DNA of 39,682 nucleotides from Lachnospiraceae bacterium. GTDB taxonomy: Bacteria; Bacillota; Clostridia; Lachnospirales; Lachnospiraceae. Below are positions 1-7,164 of the stretch, piece by piece (position 1 is the first letter of the stretch; the number at the start of each line of letters is the position of its first letter). A program made the position numbers and the translations under genes. The notes beneath the pieces are model-generated. The model was given only the letters and a program-made list of their open reading frames with translations, made no database searches and was not told the DNA's origin. The DNA lies in the NCBI GenBank assembly GCA_030825115.1, contig JAPJQL010000033.1:1-39682 (forward strand), written 5' to 3'.

Positions 1-74
1 GTAAACACAAGGGATACAGCGATTTTATTTTCTTCTAACTGTCAAAGATGGGATTTTAACATAATTGGCAAAGC

Positions 75-104
75 TTGACAACCAGAGACAACTATAGGTA
101 CAAT
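75..104 (+). promoter_or_regulatory. Predicted sigma-A promoter for the TtcA-like gene
   Basis: The -35 box TTGACA at 75-80 and the -10 box TACAAT at 99-104 are separated by 18 bp. A GGAGG ribosome site follows at 110-114, ten bases before the ATG at 125. The first 70 bases of the window show no other recognisable element. Confidence 0.7.
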
Positions 105-124
105 GGAACGGAGGTGAAAAAATT

Positions 125-838
125 ATGAAATTACAACGATTACTCAGCCTGATCCGTCAGGCTGTCGGGCAATACCATATGATAGAGGACGGCGACCACA
201 TAGCCGTAGGCGTATCCGGCGGGAAAGACTCCCTGACCCTGCTCTATGGGCTGCATGAACTTCAGAAGTTTTATCCAAAGCAGTTTACCCTCTCTGCGAT
301 TACGGTGGACCTTGGCCTTGGCAATATGGACCTTGAGCCGGTCCGCAGGATGTGTGACGCATTTGAAGTGCCTTATACCATCATTCCAACAGATATCGGT
401 AAAGTCCTGTTTGAAATCCGAAAGGAGTCCAATCCCTGCGCCCTCTGTGCAAAGATGCGAAAAGGCGCGTTGAACAACAAGGCCCTGGAGCTGGGCTGCA
501 ATAAGATCGCCTACGCCCACCACAGAGAGGATCTGATCGAGACGGCAATGCTGTCGCTGATCTATGAGGGCCGGTTTCACGCGTTTTCTCCGAACACGTA
601 TCTGGACCGCACCGGCCTGACTGTGATCCGTCCGCTTCTGTTCGTGTCAGAAGCAGACGTCAAAGGCTTTCGAAACAAATACCAGCTCCCTGTCTGCAAA
701 AATCCATGCCCGATGGATGGGCACACCAAGCGTGAGTATGTAAAAAACCTGATTCATACACTGGAAAAAGAAAACCCCGGTGTAAAGGACAGGCTGTTCC
801 GGGCAGTTTCCGAGATGCAGCCGCCATCCGGAGAATAG
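125..838 (+). CDS. TtcA-family tRNA 2-thiocytidine synthetase-like protein
   Basis: Predicted PP-loop ATPase of the TtcA/TilS superfamily that would adenylate and thiolate a tRNA base, cytidine 32 in the TtcA group. The PP-loop SGGKDS is at residues 31-36. A C-x-x-C pair (C105, C108) sits in the family block CALCAKMRKG, followed by the AHHREDLIET block at 131-140. Further cysteines (C191, C195) could complete an iron-sulphur site. At 237 residues it is shorter than the proteobacterial enzyme, as is usual for Firmicutes homologues. The start is supported by GGAGG and a near-consensus promoter. The downstream recombinase gene begins 19 bp after the stop and is probably cotranscribed. Family membership is secure; the exact tRNA position modified is inferred. 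Confidence 0.85.
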   Translation: MKLQRLLSLIRQAVGQYHMIEDGDHIAVGVSGGKDSLTLLYGLHELQKFYPKQFTLSAITVDLGLGNMDLEPVRRMCDAFEVPYTIIPTDIGKVLFEIRKESNPCALCAKMRKGALNNKALELGCNKIAYAHHREDLIETAMLSLIYEGRFHAFSPNTYLDRTGLTVIRPLLFVSEADVKGFRNKYQLPVCKNPCPMDGHTKREYVKNLIHTLEKENPGVKDRLFRAVSEMQPPSGE

Positions 839-857
839 CCGAAAGGAGGCAGACTTT

Positions 858-1916
858 ATGAGCAATATTCCTTATCATGAACAAAAGGACATTGAAAATA
901 TCAAAAAACTGCGCGAGATCATACGGGAACTCCCACCCTTCTGTACAGAATACTTCCGCGGCATAGAGCCGCGCACTTCTTCCAGGACCAGGATTGCCTA
1001 TGCCTATGACCTTACTGTATTTTTTGATTTTCTTAGAAAAGAAAATCCGGTCTTTGCCAGAATGGGGCGAAAAGATATCCGCCTGGAACATATGGATGAA
1101 ATCACCGTATCCGATCTGGAAGAATATATGGAATATCTGAAATACCGGTTCAACGACCACAATCAGCAGATTACGAACAAGGAACGAGGCATCATGCGGA
1201 AGATTTCTTCCCTGAAGAGTTTTTATAACTACTTTTTCCGCATTGAAAAACTGACGACAAACCCGGCCGCCCTCGTACAGCTTCCAAAGCTGCACGAGAA
1301 GGAGATCATCCGCCTGGATGTGGACGAGGTGGCGCTGCTCCTTGACGAGGTGGAGCAGGGGGAAAACCTGACGGAAAAACAGAAAGCATACCATAACCGT
1401 ACCTGTGTCCGCGATCTGGCTTTGCTTACGCTGCTGCTTGGTACCGGGATCCGCGTCTCAGAATGTGTCGGCTTAAATCTGGATGATGTAGACTTTAAAA
1501 ACGGCGGCATCCATATCCACCGGAAAGGCGGCAAGGAAGTGACCATCTATTTTGGCAGCGAGGTGGAGGAGGCGCTTTTGGACTATCTGGAGGAGCGGAA
1601 AGAGATTACTGAGGCACCCGGCAGTGAAGAGGCATTGTTTTTATCCCTGCAGAGAAAACGGATCAGTGTCAGAAGCGTTGAAAATCTGGTCAAGAAATAT
1701 GCAAAGCTTGTCACTCCGCTGAAAAAGATCACCCCCCATAAACTGCGGAGCACCTATGGCACCAATCTCTACCGGGAAACAGGAGATATCTATCTGGTCG
1801 CCGATGTCCTGGGACATTCTGATGTCAATACGACGAAAAAACACTATGCCGCGCTGGAAGATGAGCGGCGGCGCAGCGCGCGGAATGCCGTGAAGCTGCG
1901 GGAGCATATGGAATAA
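858..1916 (+). CDS. Tyrosine recombinase, XerC/XerD-like
   Basis: Site-specific tyrosine recombinase of 352 residues. An N-terminal SAM-like core-binding domain spans about 25-135 and the catalytic domain about 150-340. All six expected catalytic positions are visible: R199 (GTGIRVSE), K226, H294 and R297 (HKLRSTYG), H320 (LGHSD) and nucleophile Y330. The start follows AAAGGAGG. There are no phage or transfer genes nearby and no flanking direct repeats, so it looks like a chromosomal recombinase (chromosome dimer resolution or a related job) rather than the integrase of an element. It is a little longer than typical XerC/XerD (about 300 residues) because of an extended N terminus. It lies beside the lexA/yneA SOS locus and converges on yneA. 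Confidence 0.85.
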   Translation: MSNIPYHEQKDIENIKKLREIIRELPPFCTEYFRGIEPRTSSRTRIAYAYDLTVFFDFLRKENPVFARMGRKDIRLEHMDEITVSDLEEYMEYLKYRFNDHNQQITNKERGIMRKISSLKSFYNYFFRIEKLTTNPAALVQLPKLHEKEIIRLDVDEVALLLDEVEQGENLTEKQKAYHNRTCVRDLALLTLLLGTGIRVSECVGLNLDDVDFKNGGIHIHRKGGKEVTIYFGSEVEEALLDYLEERKEITEAPGSEEALFLSLQRKRISVRSVENLVKKYAKLVTPLKKITPHKLRSTYGTNLYRETGDIYLVADVLGHSDVNTTKKHYAALEDERRRSARNAVKLREHME

Positions 1917-1970
1917 TACAGCACGCGATGCTTTTATACCGTATCGTGGATATCAGTATGAACTATGATG

Positions 1971-2020
1971 GTATAGAGCGGGAAAGAATCCCACGGTTAG
2001 GATCCTTTCCCGCTCTATAC
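1971..2020. terminator. Long hairpin between convergent genes, possible bidirectional terminator
   Basis: Two 21-nt arms (1971-1991 and 2000-2020) pair with a single mismatch around an 8-nt loop; the first 16 pairs, starting GTATAGAGCGGG, are perfect. It lies between the recombinase stop and the convergent yneA stop, the expected place for a shared terminator. Neither side has a proper U-tract, so intrinsic termination is uncertain. Confidence 0.5.
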
Positions 2021-2038
2021 CTGTTGTCACCAATCTCT

Positions 2039-2332
2039 CTATTCTGCAAAATAAACTACGGTCAGATATTCTCCCGAATGGATGTGGTCATGGCGAAGCC
2101 CGTTCATCCGTTTCAGCTCTTTCACATATTCCCGCCGGCTGTATCCGCTGCCTTTTGCATACCGCCCGGCAATATCCCAAAGACTGTCTCCATCCTGGAT
2201 CTGAATACTGGTAAAATACCGGTTCCGCTCTGGCATCTCCTCTTCTTCCGCATGTGCGCTCAAGGAATTCTGTCCATAAAATCCAAAGGTAAACCCGGCA
2301 ACCATCATCAGTATAATCAATAATTTCTTCAT
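2039..2332 (-). CDS. yneA: YneA-like LysM cell-division suppressor
   Basis: Small exported protein of 97 residues: an N-terminal hydrophobic segment (residues 3-25) serving as signal or membrane anchor, then a LysM peptidoglycan-binding domain at about 42-95 containing the typical DGDSLWDIAGRY block. It is divergent from lexA, as yneA is in Bacillus, where YneA delays septation after DNA damage. Its promoter is a perfect consensus carrying a LexA box, so SOS induction is strongly supported. The ATG at 2332 follows AGGGGG. Function rests on context plus architecture; YneA sequences diverge widely, so a generic LysM protein cannot be excluded. Confidence 0.8.
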   Translation of the reverse strand: MKKLLIILMMVAGFTFGFYGQNSLSAHAEEEEMPERNRYFTSIQIQDGDSLWDIAGRYAKGSGYSRREYVKELKRMNGLRHDHIHSGEYLTVVYFAE

Positions 2333-2360
2333 CTCTGATACCCCCTGTATCTGTAAAAAA

Positions 2361-2372
2361 GAACATTTGTTC
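2361..2372. promoter_or_regulatory. LexA operator (SOS box) in the yneA leader
   Basis: Perfect dyad GAACATTTGTTC matching the Gram-positive SOS box GAAC-N4-GTTC. It lies just downstream of the predicted yneA -10 box. Confidence 0.8.
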
Positions 2373-2388
2373 TGTTGCTGATGAGGCT

Positions 2389-2417
2389 ATTATAATACCC
2401 GAACATGTGTTTGTCAA
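2389..2417 (-). promoter_or_regulatory. Consensus yneA promoter with LexA operator in its spacer
   Basis: On the minus strand TTGACA (2412-2417) and TATAAT (2389-2394) are both perfect and 17 bp apart. A LexA box, CGAACATGTGTTTG at 2400-2413, fills the spacer and edges into the -35 box. The arrangement predicts a very strong promoter held silent by LexA. Confidence 0.85.
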
Positions 2418-2435
2418 GATTCATACGCAAAAAAT

Positions 2436-2449
2436 CGAACAAAAGTTTG
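2436..2449. promoter_or_regulatory. LexA operator (SOS box), central
   Basis: CGAACAAAAGTTTG is a good but imperfect match to the SOS box dyad. Its right end overlaps the proposed lexA -35 box. Confidence 0.7.
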
Positions 2450-2475
2450 CATTTTCTTCGAACATATGTTAGTAT
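2447..2475 (+). promoter_or_regulatory. Autoregulated lexA promoter with overlapping SOS box
   Basis: A -35 box TTGCAT (2447-2452) and -10 box TAGTAT (2470-2475) are 17 bp apart. The SOS box CGAACATATGTTAG at 2459-2472 covers the spacer and part of the -10 box, consistent with LexA autorepression. Confidence 0.75.
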
Positions 2476-2531
2476 ATTACCAGAGGGAAATACATAACAG
2501 GATGAACTAGTTGCCAGGAGGAGGAACCGGT

Positions 2532-3149
2532 ATGGGATATGGGAAGATTACTGCCAAACAGCAGGAAATACTGGATTATATTAAAGAGACGATTTTAAAG
2601 AAAGGATATCCGCCGGCAGTCCGGGAGATTTGTGAAGCCGTCCATTTAAAGTCGACGTCTTCCGTCCACTCTCATTTGGAGACGTTAGAGCGCAACGGCT
2701 ATATCCGCAGGGATCCTACCAAGCCGCGCACGATTGAGATCCTGGACGATACCTTTGGGCTGACCCGCCGGGAGATGGTCCAGGTCCCGGTAATCGGTAC
2801 GGTGGCTGCCGGCCAGCCGATTCTTGCCGAGGAACATATCGAAGATTATTTTCCAATCCCGGCAGAGATGCTCCCCAATGAACAGACTTTCATGCTTCGT
2901 GTAAAAGGTGAGAGTATGATCAACGCCGGCATATTCGACGGTGACCAGGTGATCGTCACCAAGACGAATGTCGCGAGTAACGGTGAGATTGTCGTGGCTT
3001 TGGTGGATGACTCCGCCACCGTGAAGCGGTTCTTTAAAGAAGACGGACATTACCGCCTTCAGCCGGAGAATGATTTGATGGAACCGATCATTGTGGACGA
3101 AGTTGCAGTCTTAGGGAAGGTGATCGGGCTATTCCGCATGATGCATTAA
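2532..3149 (+). CDS. lexA: LexA SOS repressor
   Basis: SOS transcriptional repressor and self-cleaving serine protease of 205 residues. The N-terminal winged helix (about 1-68) contains the recognition segment around SSVHSHLETL. The C-terminal S24 peptidase domain has the cleavage bond A93-G94 within VAAG, the nucleophile S128 (GESM) and general base K165. The frame is open from a TTG at 2511, but AGGAGGAGGA at 2516-2525 sits seven bases before the ATG at 2532, which is the start used here. All catalytic residues are intact, so RecA-stimulated autocleavage is expected. Its divergent neighbour is yneA and both promoters carry SOS boxes. Confidence 0.97.
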   Translation: MGYGKITAKQQEILDYIKETILKKGYPPAVREICEAVHLKSTSSVHSHLETLERNGYIRRDPTKPRTIEILDDTFGLTRREMVQVPVIGTVAAGQPILAEEHIEDYFPIPAEMLPNEQTFMLRVKGESMINAGIFDGDQVIVTKTNVASNGEIVVALVDDSATVKRFFKEDGHYRLQPENDLMEPIIVDEVAVLGKVIGLFRMMH

Positions 3150-3202
3150 GTTTGCTCTGCGGTATGTCCGGCAGACAGCGTCATCTCAGAAACATAACAA
3201 TA

Positions 3203-3252
3203 AGCGCAAAAGGCTGAAACCCCAATACAGTGAGGTTTCAGCCTTTTGCGCT
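3203..3252. terminator. Hairpin terminator between convergent lexA and the kinase-like gene
   Basis: A 19-bp perfect stem (3203-3221 with 3234-3252) around a 12-nt loop. On the plus strand it is followed by a T-rich stretch with two short T runs. It lies between two convergent stop codons, so it probably serves both genes. Confidence 0.7.
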
Positions 3253-3260
3253 AATCCGTT

Positions 3261-3899
3261 TTATTTGCGGTTCATCCAGTTCTGCTTTATTTTGGCAAAC
3301 GCCTGGATCGCCTCAACGGCACCCTCGATCCCCGTCACGCTGCTGTTGATACAAAGGTCGTAGCTCTTTGCGTCAGACCACTTTTTGCTGGAATAATAGT
3401 TATAATAGCTGGAACGTTTTTTATCGGTCTTCACCATGATGTCTTTTGCTTTTGCCTCATCTACCTTGTAGGTTTCCATCAGGGATTTCATGCGGTCTTC
3501 ATCGTTCCCCGTAACAAACACGGACACGGTATTCGGATAATCTGCAAGCGCGTAGTCCGCACACCGTCCGACGATGACACAGGACTCCTCATCCGCCAGT
3601 TTCTTGATCGTATTGAACTGAGCCAGAAATACCTTGTGGTTGATCGGCATATCCATGTAAGCCGAGGTGGTGTAGCCAAGAGAGTAGGTATCCATCACCA
3701 GAGAATACAGGAAACTGCTTGTCGGCTTCTCGTCATGGGTTTCAAACAATTCCTCGCACAAGCCGCTGTCTTTTGCAGCTACAGAAAGAAGCTCTTTGTC
3801 ATAACACTTGACCCCCATAACCTCTGCCAGCCTTTGGCCGATCTTCTTGCCGCCGCTTCCGCATTGTCTACCGATTGTGATCACTAAATTTCCATTCAT
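3261..3899 (-). CDS. Cytidylate kinase-like family protein
   Basis: P-loop nucleoside monophosphate kinase-like protein of 212 residues. The nucleotide-binding loop GRQCGSGGKKIG is at residues 10-21, and a lid-like arginine/lysine-rich segment lies near 140-160 (TDKKRSSYYNYYS). It belongs to the family often labelled cytidylate kinase-like or Cmk2, which is separate from true Cmk. The substrate is not established and cannot be read from the sequence. The start follows AAAGGAGAGG. It appears to be a single-gene unit: convergent with lexA and separated from rluD by 100 bp of AT-rich sequence. Confidence 0.8.
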   Translation of the reverse strand: MNGNLVITIGRQCGSGGKKIGQRLAEVMGVKCYDKELLSVAAKDSGLCEELFETHDEKPTSSFLYSLVMDTYSLGYTTSAYMDMPINHKVFLAQFNTIKKLADEESCVIVGRCADYALADYPNTVSVFVTGNDEDRMKSLMETYKVDEAKAKDIMVKTDKKRSSYYNYYSSKKWSDAKSYDLCINSSVTGIEGAVEAIQAFAKIKQNWMNRK

Positions 3900-3999
3900 A
3901 TATACCTCTCCTTTCAGCTACCCTTTGATGTAAAAACTAAGATTATATTATTATTATACACCAAAATATCTGAAAAGTATATAAACATTCACCAGAAAT

Positions 4000-4920
4000 C
4001 TATCTATTTTCTGCCGTCGCTAATTTGATCAGAAGTTCTTCAAAATACCTGGGAAGCGGCGCCGAAAACTCCATATACTCTCCGCTCCTCGGATGGATGA
4101 TGCCAAGGACCCCCGCATGGAGCGTCTGCCCCTGCAGTTTGTAAGGGGACTTTGCAGGACCATACACCGTATCCCCCAGCAGAGGATGTCCGATGCTTGC
4201 CATATGAACGCGAATCTGGTGGGTGCGTCCTGTTTCAAGCTGGCATTCCACATAGGTAAACTGACGGAACCGTTCCAGCACCCGGTAATGGGTGATCGCT
4301 TCCCTGCCGTTCTTCTCGTTGATGCTCATCTTCTTCCGGTCCACCGGGTGGCGGCCGATCGGGGCATTTACCGTGCCTTCTTCTGCCTTGAGCACGCCGT
4401 GGACGACAGCAAAATATTTGCGGGTAATGGAATGCTCCTTTAACTGTCCGGCGATGGAGTTGTGCGCCATATCGTTTTTACAGGCGATCAGCACGCCGGT
4501 GGTATCCATGTCGATCCGGTGCACGATACCGGGTCTCATCACCCCGTTAATGCCGGACAGATCTTCCCTGCAGTGGTACATCAGCCCATTGACCAGTGTT
4601 CCGGTATAATGTCCTGCCGCCGGATGTACGACCATCCCTTTCGGCTTGTTGATCAGAATGATATCTGAGTCCTCATAGAGGATATCAAGCTCCATCTTCT
4701 CCGGAACGATCTCCGGCTCCACCGCTTCCGGCACATCCAGCGTGACCTTGTCCCCGGCAGCGACCTTATAATTGCTTTTGACCACTTTTTGGCCTACGCA
4801 GACTGCGCCGTCCTTAACCAGCTTTTGCAGATAAGAACGGGAAAGGTCGTCACTCTGCTCACTCAGATACCGGTCAATCCGCATCTCCATGCCCGGCTCC
4901 ACCGTAAACTCCCGTATCAA
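4000..4920 (-). CDS. RluD-family rRNA pseudouridine synthase
   Basis: Predicted 23S rRNA pseudouridine synthase of 306 residues. An S4 RNA-binding domain occupies about 12-62 and the RluA-type catalytic domain about 80-300. The catalytic motif HRIDMDTTG places the nucleophilic aspartate at D137. The second family block, ETGRTHQIRVH, is also present. The start is TTG at 4920, overlapping the lspA stop and preceded by GGAGG with seven-base spacing. An alternative start is the ATG at residue 11. The lspA-rluD pairing is the usual Firmicutes arrangement. Which uridines are modified cannot be told from the sequence alone. Confidence 0.92.
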   Translation of the reverse strand: MIREFTVEPGMEMRIDRYLSEQSDDLSRSYLQKLVKDGAVCVGQKVVKSNYKVAAGDKVTLDVPEAVEPEIVPEKMELDILYEDSDIILINKPKGMVVHPAAGHYTGTLVNGLMYHCREDLSGINGVMRPGIVHRIDMDTTGVLIACKNDMAHNSIAGQLKEHSITRKYFAVVHGVLKAEEGTVNAPIGRHPVDRKKMSINEKNGREAITHYRVLERFRQFTYVECQLETGRTHQIRVHMASIGHPLLGDTVYGPAKSPYKLQGQTLHAGVLGIIHPRSGEYMEFSAPLPRYFEELLIKLATAENR

Positions 4921-5462
4921 TCCTGTTCCTCCTTCTCACCTTTTTTTGCTCTGCCATAATGCCACTGAAAGCACTCCAGATCTTCCTCTTTATAGAAAAA
5001 GCAGATCAGGACAAGCAGGACTGCCGTCGCCGTCGTCACATAGATATCAGCCACGTTAAAGATCGGGAAATCAATCAGGCTGAAATACAAAAAGTCCACC
5101 ACATAGCCAAGGGTGACCCGGTCCACCATATTGCCAAGGGCCCCTGCCGTGATCATGATGGCACAGATCTTAAGCCCGTGATATCTCCGGTTTCCCCAGG
5201 ATGGCATCCGCCACACAGCATATGCCGCAGCGGCAAATACAGCCAGAGCCACGACAAAGAAAAATAACTGCTTTCCCTGCAACATCCCGAAGGCTGCCCC
5301 GCGGTTCTCCGAATACAGCAGTTCAAATACCCCGTCGATGATCACAAACGGTTCCTGCCCACGCAGATGGGCCGTAGCAAGCAGTTTCGTATACTGGTCA
5401 GCCAGCACCAGGGCCAGGGATGCCCCCAGCCAGATTCCAATCCCCGTAATCTTATCTTTCAT
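4917..5462 (-). CDS. lspA: Lipoprotein signal peptidase (signal peptidase II)
   Basis: Membrane aspartyl protease that cleaves prolipoproteins ahead of the lipidated cysteine. Four hydrophobic segments are visible (about 8-24, 66-84, 98-112 and 138-156). The catalytic aspartates are D123 in the VVDF block and D139 in FNVADI; the ENRGAAFG and NMVDR family motifs are present. The C-terminal tail is long and charged (181 residues total against about 160 typical). It overlaps the aroB stop by 11 bp and the rluD start by four. Two predicted lipoproteins in this window, the D,D-carboxypeptidase and the DUF3048 protein, are likely substrates. Confidence 0.95.
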   Translation of the reverse strand: MKDKITGIGIWLGASLALVLADQYTKLLATAHLRGQEPFVIIDGVFELLYSENRGAAFGMLQGKQLFFFVVALAVFAAAAYAVWRMPSWGNRRYHGLKICAIMITAGALGNMVDRVTLGYVVDFLYFSLIDFPIFNVADIYVTTATAVLLVLICFFYKEEDLECFQWHYGRAKKGEKEEQD

Positions 5463-6561
5463 CTGTTCCTCCCTGCAGCCAGCACAGCGCCTCCGACATC
5501 TCCTCCTGTGTTACCGTGCGGTCCACATATGCCTGACCGACCGCATCCAGCAGGATAAATTTGATCGCACCTGAATCCATCTTTTTGTCGCTCTTTGTCG
5601 TCTCTATTACCTGAGTCAGATCAAGGTCCAGACCTGCAATCGTCACCGGAAGCCCGAAAGCCCTGGTCAGATCCCGCAGTTTTGCAACCTCTTCCATAGA
5701 GATATTCCCCCGCTTTGCGGAAATGTATGCCGCCCCCAAAAAGCCAAGCGCAACGCATTGTCCGTGAAGCAGCTGAAAATCCATCAGCTTTTCAATCGCA
5801 TGACCCAGCGTATGCCCAAAATTCAGCAGCGCCCGGTCTCCCTGTTCGGTCGGGTCTTTTTCCACAACCTCGCGTTTGATCTGGTCGCTCTTTACTATCA
5901 TCTCCTCGCAGACAGCAAGGTCACGCCGCCCAATCCCGCCGGCATGTGCGGACAGCCATTCATAATAAGAACGGTCCCTGATCAGGCCATGCTTGATGAT
6001 CTCCCCCATACCCGAGGCAAACTGTTCCTGTGGCAATGTCAAAAGCGCCGCCGCATTGGAATACACCAGTTTTGGCATATGGAAAGCGCCGACCATGTTC
6101 TTATATGCGTCAAAATCCACCCCCGTCTTGCCTCCGATGCTGGAATCCACCTGAGACAGCAGCGTAGTGGGAATCTGGATGAAATCCACCCCGCGCAGAT
6201 AGGTCGCCGCGGCAAAGCCGCACAAGTCGCCTACCACGCCTCCGCCAAGGGCCACGAGCATGTCGCCCCTGTCATAATGGTTCAGGATCAGGAACTCATA
6301 CAAGTTCTTTACCGTATCCAGGTTCTTGTGCTCCTCCCCGGCAGGAAATTGAAAGGTGTCCAGGCGGCTGCAGTTCGGCGCAAGCTGCGCTTCCACAGCC
6401 TTTCCGTACAGCGGACCGACGTTACTGTCTGTCACAATACAGGCTTTTTTCCCCTGCTTCATCACCAGGGATGCCTCTTCTCCCAACCGGTCGAAGGATG
6501 TCTCCAGCACGATATCGTATATTGCTTTCTGGTCCCTGTGGACCGTAATTCTCTCAGCCAT
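5452..6561 (-). CDS. aroB: 3-dehydroquinate synthase
   Basis: Shikimate pathway enzyme, NAD- and metal-dependent, converting DAHP to 3-dehydroquinate. The Rossmann-side motif GGGVVGDLCGFAAATYLRG and the QVDSSIGGKTGVD block are complete. The metal ligands are apparent in the GMGEIIKHG, NFGHTLGHAIE and LHGQC segments. The frame extends to 6612, but AAAGGAG six bases before the ATG at 6561 supports a 369-residue protein beginning MAERITV, the usual length. It sits between sepF and lspA, a place often occupied by ylmH or divIVA in relatives. No other shikimate genes are nearby. Confidence 0.95.
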   Translation of the reverse strand: MAERITVHRDQKAIYDIVLETSFDRLGEEASLVMKQGKKACIVTDSNVGPLYGKAVEAQLAPNCSRLDTFQFPAGEEHKNLDTVKNLYEFLILNHYDRGDMLVALGGGVVGDLCGFAAATYLRGVDFIQIPTTLLSQVDSSIGGKTGVDFDAYKNMVGAFHMPKLVYSNAAALLTLPQEQFASGMGEIIKHGLIRDRSYYEWLSAHAGGIGRRDLAVCEEMIVKSDQIKREVVEKDPTEQGDRALLNFGHTLGHAIEKLMDFQLLHGQCVALGFLGAAYISAKRGNISMEEVAKLRDLTRAFGLPVTIAGLDLDLTQVIETTKSDKKMDSGAIKFILLDAVGQAYVDRTVTQEEMSEALCWLQGGTDER

Positions 6562-6644
6562 GTCATTCTCCTTTGTCACTTCGTAAACGGAATAAAGCAA
6601 ACAACCTTCCACAATACAGGAAAATTGTCTGCTCTATCTGTGGT

Positions 6645-7145
6645 CTATAAACGGATATTCAATCCGGATACATCTAAAGTACCGCTGTTAAGCAAATCCT
6701 GAAAATCGCCGGACAGCTCTACAGATTCCGGAGTCGCTATAAAGATATAGTTTGATATCTTCTGCAGGTTGCCGTTCATCGAATAGGTTGCCCCGGAGGT
6801 AAAATCAATGATGCGCTGTGCAATCTCTGTGTGGATCCCCTCCATGTTGAGCACCACAGCCTTTCCTGCAATCAGATAGTCACATATCTCCCTGGCATCC
6901 TCGATAGAAGTCGGCTTGATCATGGACACTTCCATCGCCCGCTTCATCGGTACTACCTTGGGGGAACGGGAAAAGAACTTCGGTTTCTGCTCATCGTCGT
7001 CATAATATTCATCTTCTTCCCGGGCTCCGCCAAACAAACCTTTCTTGGGCTTGTCCATCTCATAGTCATCCTCAGGACCAAAGTAATCATCGTCATCTTC
7101 GTCATTTAATCTCATAGTATCCATCAGTTTACTTAACAGACTCAT
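6645..7145 (-). CDS. sepF: SepF cell-division protein
   Basis: Membrane anchor and FtsZ-bundling protein of the Z-ring. The N-terminal amphipathic helix (residues 1-12, MSLLSKLMDTMR) would bind the membrane. A strongly acidic, disordered linker follows (about 14-55), then the SepF core at about 70-155. The frame is open to 7178, overlapping the yggS stop, but GGAGAGAG before the ATG at 7145 gives the expected MSLLSKL start and 166 residues. It lies directly downstream of yggS, as in most Gram-positive genomes. Confidence 0.93.
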   Translation of the reverse strand: MSLLSKLMDTMRLNDEDDDDYFGPEDDYEMDKPKKGLFGGAREEDEYYDDDEQKPKFFSRSPKVVPMKRAMEVSMIKPTSIEDAREICDYLIAGKAVVLNMEGIHTEIAQRIIDFTSGATYSMNGNLQKISNYIFIATPESVELSGDFQDLLNSGTLDVSGLNIRL

Positions 7146-7164
7146 ACTTATTCTCTCTCCAATC

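Noticed and set aside
858..1916. Genomic island or prophage anchored by the tyrosine recombinase
   Set aside because: Neighbours are housekeeping genes and there are no flanking repeats, tRNA, transfer or phage genes.
1928..2323. 131-codon plus-strand frame covering yneA
   Set aside because: It runs antisense to the LysM gene and through the hairpin region, with no ribosome site.
2511..2531. TTG start for lexA at 2511
   Set aside because: The start would lie upstream of the strong AGGAGG, which is correctly spaced for the ATG at 2532.
3900..3999. Promoter for the cytidylate kinase-like gene
   Set aside because: Two TATAAT-like hexamers occur on the minus strand but neither has an acceptable -35 box at 16-18 bp, so no call was made.
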